From the NCBI GenBank assembly GCA_001898185.1, contig MKTI01000006.1, forward strand, positions 62,001 to 126,000: a stretch of 64,000 bases of DNA, given 5' to 3'. Source of the DNA: Cellulomonas sp. 73-145. Its GTDB lineage: Bacteria > Actinomycetota > Actinomycetes > Actinomycetales > Cellulomonadaceae. The position numbers were made by a program, and so were the translations under genes. Of this stretch, positions 59,393 to 64,000 are shown one piece after another (positions within the stretch are counted from its first letter, which is position 1; every line of letters begins with the position of its first letter). The notes below the pieces were generated by a model. It was not told where the DNA came from and ran no database searches. It saw only the letters and a program-made list of their open reading frames with translations.

Positions 59393-59524
59393 GCGCGCAT
59401 CCTCGCGCCGGCCACCGACAGCCGAGAAGAGCCGGCGCGACAACAGCCCTGGTCAGTGGCTCGACGGCCCCCGGACGGCGACCGTACGTCCCGCTCGGAC
59501 GGACGCGACGACGAGGGTCACCGG

Positions 59525-60226
59525 GTGACCCGTCGCCCGGCGCCGCGACGGGTGGTCGTCTGGACCGCCGTGCTGCTGGTGTGCGGCGGGTTCGGCGCCG
59601 GCGTTCCCGTGTGGACCGATGCCCGGTCCGCCGCGCGGTACCCCGTCACGGCCGAGGACCTCGCCGCGGCGCGGGCGGCCCTCGGGGCACTTCCGGTGCG
59701 GCCCGCGTCGTCGTCCGGGTACAGCCGCGAGCAGTTCGGCCAGGCGTGGGCCGACGTCGACCGCAACGGCTGCGACACCCGCAACGACGTGCTGCGCCGG
59801 GATCTCACCGACGTCACGCTCAAGCCGGGGACGTCCGACTGCGTGGTCCTGTCGGGGACGCTGGCGGACCCGTACACCGGCTCGGTGGTCCGGTTCGAGC
59901 GCGGCGCGGGGTCGACGGCCGTGCAGATCGACCACCTCGTGGCGCTCTCGGACGCGTGGCGCACCGGCGCGCAGTCGTGGCCGGCCAGCCGCCGGGAGCA
60001 GCTCGCCAACGACCCGGCCAACCTGCTCGCGGTCGACGGGCGCACCAACCAGGACAAGGGCGACGGCGACGCCGCCACCTGGCTGCCGCCCGAGCACGGC
60101 TACGGGTGCGTGTACGTGATGCGGCAGGTGCGGGTGAAGGCGGCCTACGGGTTGTGGGTCACCGCCGCCGAGCGCGACGCGATCGACCACCAGCTCGACC
60201 GGTGCGTCGTGGTGCGCCGGTCGTGA
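59525..60226 (+). CDS. Secreted HNH nuclease (DUF1524/GmrSD-C type)
   Basis: A 233-residue protein with an N-terminal signal or anchor segment at 9-29 (RVVVWTAVLLVCGGFGAGVPVW). The domain at 70-215 carries the DHLVALSDAWRTGAQSW motif (D136, H137) and NDPANLLAVDGRTNQDKGDGDAATWLPPEHGYGCVYVMRQVRVKAAYGLWV, the His-Me finger/HNH family PF07510 with its conserved Cys pairs (NGCDTRNDVL, SDCVVL). Actinobacteria secrete many such nucleases, possibly for DNA use as nutrient. GTG start with GAGGG upstream. Confidence 0.88.
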   Translation: MTRRPAPRRVVVWTAVLLVCGGFGAGVPVWTDARSAARYPVTAEDLAAARAALGALPVRPASSSGYSREQFGQAWADVDRNGCDTRNDVLRRDLTDVTLKPGTSDCVVLSGTLADPYTGSVVRFERGAGSTAVQIDHLVALSDAWRTGAQSWPASRREQLANDPANLLAVDGRTNQDKGDGDAATWLPPEHGYGCVYVMRQVRVKAAYGLWVTAAERDAIDHQLDRCVVVRRS

Positions 60227-60313
60227 CGCGCGGCCGGACCGCCCGGCGGTACGTGCGCCTGGGGCGACACCGGCCCCTCGGCCCCGCACCGGACGTTCCG
60301 ACGAACCGCGGCC

Positions 60314-61012
60314 TCAGGGGGTCGACGTCGCCCCGGCCGGCGCCACCACGTCGTCGCCGGTCAAGGTCACGTGCACCCCCGCCGGGACCACCTCCGCGGA
60401 CGTGAGCGCCAGCCCCTGCGGCAGCCCGTTCACCGGCACCTGCAGCCCGGTGAGCCCCTGACGCAGGGCTGCCGGCAGCGCCGTCGTCGGGATCGCCCGG
60501 CCGCCGAGCGTCACCTTGGTGGCGTCCACCAGCAGCCGCCCCGCGTCCACCCGCGGCGTCAGGTCCACGGCGAGGTCCAGGCCCAGCACCTTGCCGGTCG
60601 CCTTCATCGCCGCACCGTCGACGCTCAGCGTCACGTCGAGGCCGGTGCGCTGCGCCACCACCTGCTGCACGGTGGACGTCGGCAGCACACCGTCGGCGCT
60701 GACGTGCCGTGCGCGATGCGGCGAGGCCACCGCGACGTCCTGCGCGCTGACGTGCACGTCCGAGGCGGCCAGGCCCTGCAGCTGCGCACCGGCGAGCGCC
60801 ACGTCGACCGTCCGCACCCGGCCCTGGACCAGCTGCAGCAGGAACGGCGTCTGCTCGTGGATGGTCACCTGCGGGCTTCCCGACACCGTCACCGCCCGCG
60901 ACACCGCCGTGGCGATGCGCTGCTCGGCCACACCCTTGGCCACCCGGTCGCCCACCACCAGCACGACGGCGAGCAGGGCGAGCACCAGCACCGTCCCGAG
61001 CAGCCTGCGCAC
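60314..61012 (-). CDS. DUF2993 (LmeA-like) envelope protein
   Basis: A 232-residue protein with an N-terminal anchor or signal (LLGTVLVLALLAVVLVVGD) followed by the DUF2993 pattern: AEQRIATAVSRAVTVSGSPQVTIHEQTPFLLQLVQGRVRTVDVALAGAQLQGL, DVTLSVDGAAMKATGKV and LTGLQVPVNGLPQGLALTSAEVVPAGVHVTLTG. In mycobacteria the family member LmeA binds phospholipids and affects lipomannan maturation. Function here is inferred only as envelope-associated. Confidence 0.85.
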   Translation of the reverse strand: MRRLLGTVLVLALLAVVLVVGDRVAKGVAEQRIATAVSRAVTVSGSPQVTIHEQTPFLLQLVQGRVRTVDVALAGAQLQGLAASDVHVSAQDVAVASPHRARHVSADGVLPTSTVQQVVAQRTGLDVTLSVDGAAMKATGKVLGLDLAVDLTPRVDAGRLLVDATKVTLGGRAIPTTALPAALRQGLTGLQVPVNGLPQGLALTSAEVVPAGVHVTLTGDDVVAPAGATSTP

Positions 61013-61145
61013 GCGTCCGCCTCTCGTCGCCCGTGGCCGCCGGGCGGCCGGTCGGGTGCCACGGTAGGGCGCCCCGGCCGTCGGTGCCCGCCGGAGGGGG
61101 CCTCGGCACCCGCCGGACTTCAGCCGGTCATCCGTCCATGTCGAC

Positions 61146-61161
61146 TGTGGCGCTGCTCACA
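61146..61161. promoter_or_regulatory. CRP/GlxR-like site
   Basis: TGTGGCGCTGCTCACA matches TGTGANNNNNNTCACA at 9 of 10 fixed positions, 84 nt before the small membrane-protein gene at 61246. One or two such matches are expected by chance in 64 kb. Confidence 0.3.
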
Positions 61162-61245
61162 GCAGGCTCTTACGCTTGAGGTGGTGGCCGGGGGGTGCGC
61201 CGCAGGCGCCGTCCCCCGAGCCGCACCGGGTCGAGCAGGACTGGG

Positions 61246-61671
61246 GTGACCACGATGGTGTGGGCGATGGTGCTGACGTTGGCGGTGGCCCCCGCGGTGC
61301 TCTTCAGCCTGCTGGCGATGGCCATCCCGTCCGGACGTCCGGTCCCGAGGTGGCGGCTGCGCCTGGCCGACCGGCTGGAGCGCGTGGCCCTACGGCTGCG
61401 GCACCGGCACGCGATGCCGCCGGACCCGTTCCTGGCGCTGCGCGTGCAGGAGCGGCTGGGCGCGGTGGCCAACCACGTGCGCACGCTCGAGGAGGACCCG
61501 ACGGTCTACGCGCGGGCGGAGCGGATCATCGCGTCGCAGCTCGCGTACGACGAGCTGCTCGCGGAGGCGTGCTCGCTGGCCGGGGTCGAGGTGCAGCGGC
61601 ACGCCAAGGGCGACCCGGCGGAGCGGTTCCGCGAGGAGGTCGAGCTCGCGTCCCGCGGCTGGACCTGGTGA
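61246..61671 (+). CDS. Small membrane protein of unknown function
   Basis: A 141-residue protein: membrane segment at about 4-24 (VWAMVLTLAVAPAVLFSLLAMA), then a basic amphipathic stretch (RWRLRLADRLERVALRLRHRH) and a helical soluble part (LRVQERLGAVANHVRTLEEDPTVYARAERIIASQLAYDELLAEACSLAGVEV, REEVELASRGWTW). Conserved-looking but unrecognised. GTG 61246 has AGGA 7 nt upstream; ATG 61255 is possible. Confidence 0.7.
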   Translation: MTTMVWAMVLTLAVAPAVLFSLLAMAIPSGRPVPRWRLRLADRLERVALRLRHRHAMPPDPFLALRVQERLGAVANHVRTLEEDPTVYARAERIIASQLAYDELLAEACSLAGVEVQRHAKGDPAERFREEVELASRGWTW

Positions 61672-61706
61672 GCGGCTGCCCGACGCCGTGAGCTGCCGTC
61701 CGCCCC

Positions 61707-64000
61707 TCAGCCGGCGCGGACCGTCAGCGTGCTCGAGCCGTCGGGCAGGGGTCGCACCTCGATGCGGTCGGCGATCGACTGCTTGAGCGCCTCGACGTGG
61801 GACACCACGCCGACCACCCGGCCGCCGGCACGCAGCCGGCCCAGCTCGGCGAGCACCTGGTCCAGCACGTGCGGGTCGAGCGAGCCGAAGCCCTCGTCGA
61901 CGAACAGCGTGCCCAGGTCGATGCCGCCCGCCTCGGCCGTCACCACGTCCGCCATGCCGAGCGCCAGGCAGAGGCTGACGTAGAACGTCTCCCCACCGGA
62001 CAGGGTGCGCGGGTCCCGCGGCTGCTCGGTCAGGTGGTCGACCACCCGCATCGCCAGCCCGGTGGTGCGCGCGCGCACGTCCTCCCGCTCGTCGGACCGC
62101 ACCAGCTCGTAGCGGCCGTCGGACATCACACGCAGCCGCTCGTTGGCCGCGGCGACGACGTCCTCGAAGCGGCTCATCAGCACGTACGTCTGCAGCGAGA
62201 GCCTCTGGGCGTTGTCCCCGGCACCACCGGCCAGCGTCGCGAGGCGGGCCACCGGTGCCGCCTCCGCGATGCGACCGGTCAGCGTGGTCGCGCGGCGGAC
62301 GACCACCTCGCCGGCGGTGGTCGCTGCGGCGAGCCGCTCGGCAGCCACCTGCGCCGCCGCGCCCGCGGTGTCGGCGAGCTGCCGTGCGGCGGCCTCCGCC
62401 GCGGAGGCGGCCGGCACGTCCACGACCAGGTCGTCGGGCAGCGTGCCGAGCTCCGGCGCGTCGAGGGCTGCCGCGACCCGGGCGACGTCCGACCGGTAGG
62501 CCGTCACCTGCGCGTCGAGGTGGGCGACCTGGTCAGCGGGCAGCAGGGCGGCACGGGCTGCCGCGGCATCCGGGAAGCCGGCGTCGTCGAGACCCCCCGC
62601 CAGCTCCTCCGCCCGGGTCGCCGCCGTGCGGCGCGCGGCGCCGCGCAGCTCCAGCGCGTCGAGCAGCTGACGTGCCGCCTCGGCGCGTTCCACCAGCGCG
62701 GAGTGCCGCGCGGCGACCGTCGGGTGGTCGGCCCGTGCCGCCACCACCTCGGCCTCGGCGGTGTCGAGCGCGACCCGGTCGGTGAGCAACGTCGCCTCGG
62801 CGATCGCGCGCCGGCCGGCGGTGTCGTCCCGCTGCTGCCGGCGCAGCTGCGTCTCGGTGTCGAACCGGTCCAGCTCGGAGGCCAGCCGGACGGCGTCCGC
62901 GGCCGCCGCGTCGCACTCCAGCAGCGCTGCCCGGGCATGTGCGACGGCCGCCTCGGCGGACGCCCGGTCGGTCCCGGCCACCTGTGCCGTCAGCGCCGTC
63001 ACGTTGCCGCGGAGCTCACCGGCACGTCCGGCGAGGCCGGCGAGCAGTCGCTCCGCCTCGCGGCACGCGTCCTCGGCGGCCTGCACGTCCTCGGCCGACA
63101 CGTGGCCGGCCGCCGTCGGCAGCGCGGGCGCCGGGTGGTCCGGCGAGCCGCACACCGGGCACGGTGTGCCGTCGCGCAGGTCCGCGGCCAGCGAACCGGC
63201 GAGGTCGGCGATCCGCGCCGTGCGCGCAGCAGCGGCGGCATCGGCCAGCGAGAGGGCCGTGCGGCCCGCGGCCTCGCGGTCCGCCTCGACGCGCTCGAGC
63301 TCCGACTGCGCGGCGGCTAGCGCGAGCACCGCGTCGAGCGTGGTGCTCGCCGCGTCGCGGGCTGCGGTGCGCTCGCCTCGGCGAGCCTCGAGCGCGCGGG
63401 CGGCGTCCAGGCCCTCCACCAGCGTCGCCCGCTCCTCCGGCCGCGCCGCCAGCCAGGCGTCGTGCACCGCCAGCTCCTGCGTCAGGTCGTCGAGCAGCTC
63501 TGCCGCGCGGTGCAGCTGTCGCCGGCGTTCGGTCAGCCCCTCCTCGACCGTGACAAGTCGCTGCAGGCGTGCCGCGTGCTCCACTGCCGCGCGCTGCTCG
63601 TCGTGCAGGTGCCGGACGATCGGCTGCTCGGTCCCCTGGCCAGTCCCCTCGCCGCCGTCAGCCGCGGCGGCCTCGCCCACGCCGGCCGGCACCAGCCCCA
63701 CCGGCGCCCCGTCGAGCGCGGCGCCCCACTCCTTCTCGGCCGCCTCGAGCGCCGCACGTGCGGCCTCGTCGCCGACCAGCAGCGGCCGCACCGCAGCCGC
63801 CCGGCGGCCCTGCTCCAGCCGTTCGACGTCGTGCGCGTGCCGCTCGGCCAGGCCGTCGAGCACCGTGCGCTCGGCCCGCAGCCGCTCCCGCCGCCCCAGC
63901 AGCTCGGCCGTCGCCCGGGCCTCCTCCGCCGCGGCCCGCGCCTGCAGCCATGCCGCCTCGGCGGTCGTCAGCGCTGCAGCCCCAGCCACCGCGTCCACCT
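61707..64000 (-). CDS. sbcC: Exonuclease SbcC, C-terminal part (continues beyond window)
   Basis: About 764 residues are visible, ending at 61707; the frame is open to the window edge, so the N-terminal ATPase half is missing. The zinc-hook CPVCGSPDHP lies midway between long Ala/Glu/Arg coiled coils. The C-terminal lobe has LSLQTYVLMSRFEDVVAAANERLRVMSDGRYEL, signature LSGGETFYVSLCLALGMADVV, Walker B LFVDEGFGSLD and VVGVVSHVEALKQSIADRIEVRPLPDGSS. SbcC pairs with the SbcD nuclease (Rad50-Mre11-like) to process DNA ends and hairpins; sbcD would be expected just upstream of sbcC, outside the window. Confidence 0.95.
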   Translation of the reverse strand, partial: VDAVAGAAALTTAEAAWLQARAAAEEARATAELLGRRERLRAERTVLDGLAERHAHDVERLEQGRRAAAVRPLLVGDEAARAALEAAEKEWGAALDGAPVGLVPAGVGEAAAADGGEGTGQGTEQPIVRHLHDEQRAAVEHAARLQRLVTVEEGLTERRRQLHRAAELLDDLTQELAVHDAWLAARPEERATLVEGLDAARALEARRGERTAARDAASTTLDAVLALAAAQSELERVEADREAAGRTALSLADAAAAARTARIADLAGSLAADLRDGTPCPVCGSPDHPAPALPTAAGHVSAEDVQAAEDACREAERLLAGLAGRAGELRGNVTALTAQVAGTDRASAEAAVAHARAALLECDAAAADAVRLASELDRFDTETQLRRQQRDDTAGRRAIAEATLLTDRVALDTAEAEVVAARADHPTVAARHSALVERAEAARQLLDALELRGAARRTAATRAEELAGGLDDAGFPDAAAARAALLPADQVAHLDAQVTAYRSDVARVAAALDAPELGTLPDDLVVDVPAASAAEAAARQLADTAGAAAQVAAERLAAATTAGEVVVRRATTLTGRIAEAAPVARLATLAGGAGDNAQRLSLQTYVLMSRFEDVVAAANERLRVMSDGRYELVRSDEREDVRARTTGLAMRVVDHLTEQPRDPRTLSGGETFYVSLCLALGMADVVTAEAGGIDLGTLFVDEGFGSLDPHVLDQVLAELGRLRAGGRVVGVVSHVEALKQSIADRIEVRPLPDGSSTLTVRAG

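Noticed and set aside
1..64000. tRNA, rRNA, insertion sequences, prophage or integrase genes
   Set aside because: No cloverleaf-like sequence, CCA ends, transposase (DDE) or integrase motifs were noticed on either strand; a covariance scan was not possible, so a missed tRNA cannot be excluded.

Overview
The window is a 64 kb piece of a high-GC Gram-positive (actinobacterial) chromosome. Third codon positions are almost all G or C, GTG starts are common, neighbouring genes often overlap by 4 nt (ATGA or GTGA), and several genes have a TAGNNT -10 box only 5-8 nt before the start codon, as in leaderless mRNAs. Gene content (EF-G-like paralogue, DUF222-HNH protein, DUF2993, deazaflavin-type nitroreductases, TM0106 nuclease-helicase) suggests a free-living actinomycete of the Cellulomonas type, but this is inference. 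I found no rRNA, tRNA, CRISPR array, insertion sequence or phage gene. Both ends are cut: an FKBP lipoprotein on the left and SbcC on the right.

Layout. 1-11.2 kb: FKBP lipoprotein, EF-G-like GTPase, an ABC exporter (permease + ATPase), a Pro-rich lipoprotein, a two-component system, then MazG-like, RibD-like, Sua5/YciO-like and LOG-like small enzymes. 11.2-15.2 kb: thiamin salvage operon cytX-thiM-thiE-thiD behind a TPP riboswitch. 15.3-20.1 kb: aldo/keto reductase with divergent HxlR regulator, family 5-type uracil-DNA glycosylase, and azlCD with a divergent XRE-cupin regulator around a palindromic operator. 20.1-23.8 kb: a 1230-residue RecB-like nuclease/helicase. 23.9-29.2 kb: HAD phosphatase, APH-type kinase, class III PLP enzyme and ethanolamine-type permease, which together look like an ethanolamine / phosphoethanolamine route. 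29.5-37.8 kb: DUF222-HNH protein, formaldehyde dehydrogenase, MFS exporter, ClC channel, NERD-UvrD helicase. 38.3-42.2 kb: cystine-type ABC importer behind a cysteine-rich leader peptide, with a divergent class V PLP enzyme. 42.3-46.7 kb: old yellow enzyme, repeat and membrane proteins, VOC protein, class IV aminotransferase. 46.8-51 kb: enolase-superfamily racemase, SIS regulator, GNAT and divergent M20 hydrolase, the gene set of the N-succinylamino acid racemase pathway converting D- to L-amino acids. 51.3-54.4 kb: radical SAM/SPASM protein translationally coupled to a lone NrdI flavodoxin, then a CaiB-type protein. 54.4-64 kb: S33 peptidase, two deazaflavin-type proteins, TetR, NTF2-like protein, aquaglyceroporin, YdeI-like, secreted HNH nuclease, DUF2993 and SbcC.

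Three themes stand out. First, short tandem repeats with locus-specific units sit on or just after stop codons at about ten genes. Second, two clear genes (MFS exporter, NTF2-like protein) have no ATG/GTG/TTG start where the Shine-Dalgarno sequence points, only CTG or ACG. Third, regulatory DNA is readable at several places: the TPP riboswitch, a candidate cysteine attenuator, an azlCD operator and possible CRP-like sites. All names come from reading the translations by eye; no database search was run.
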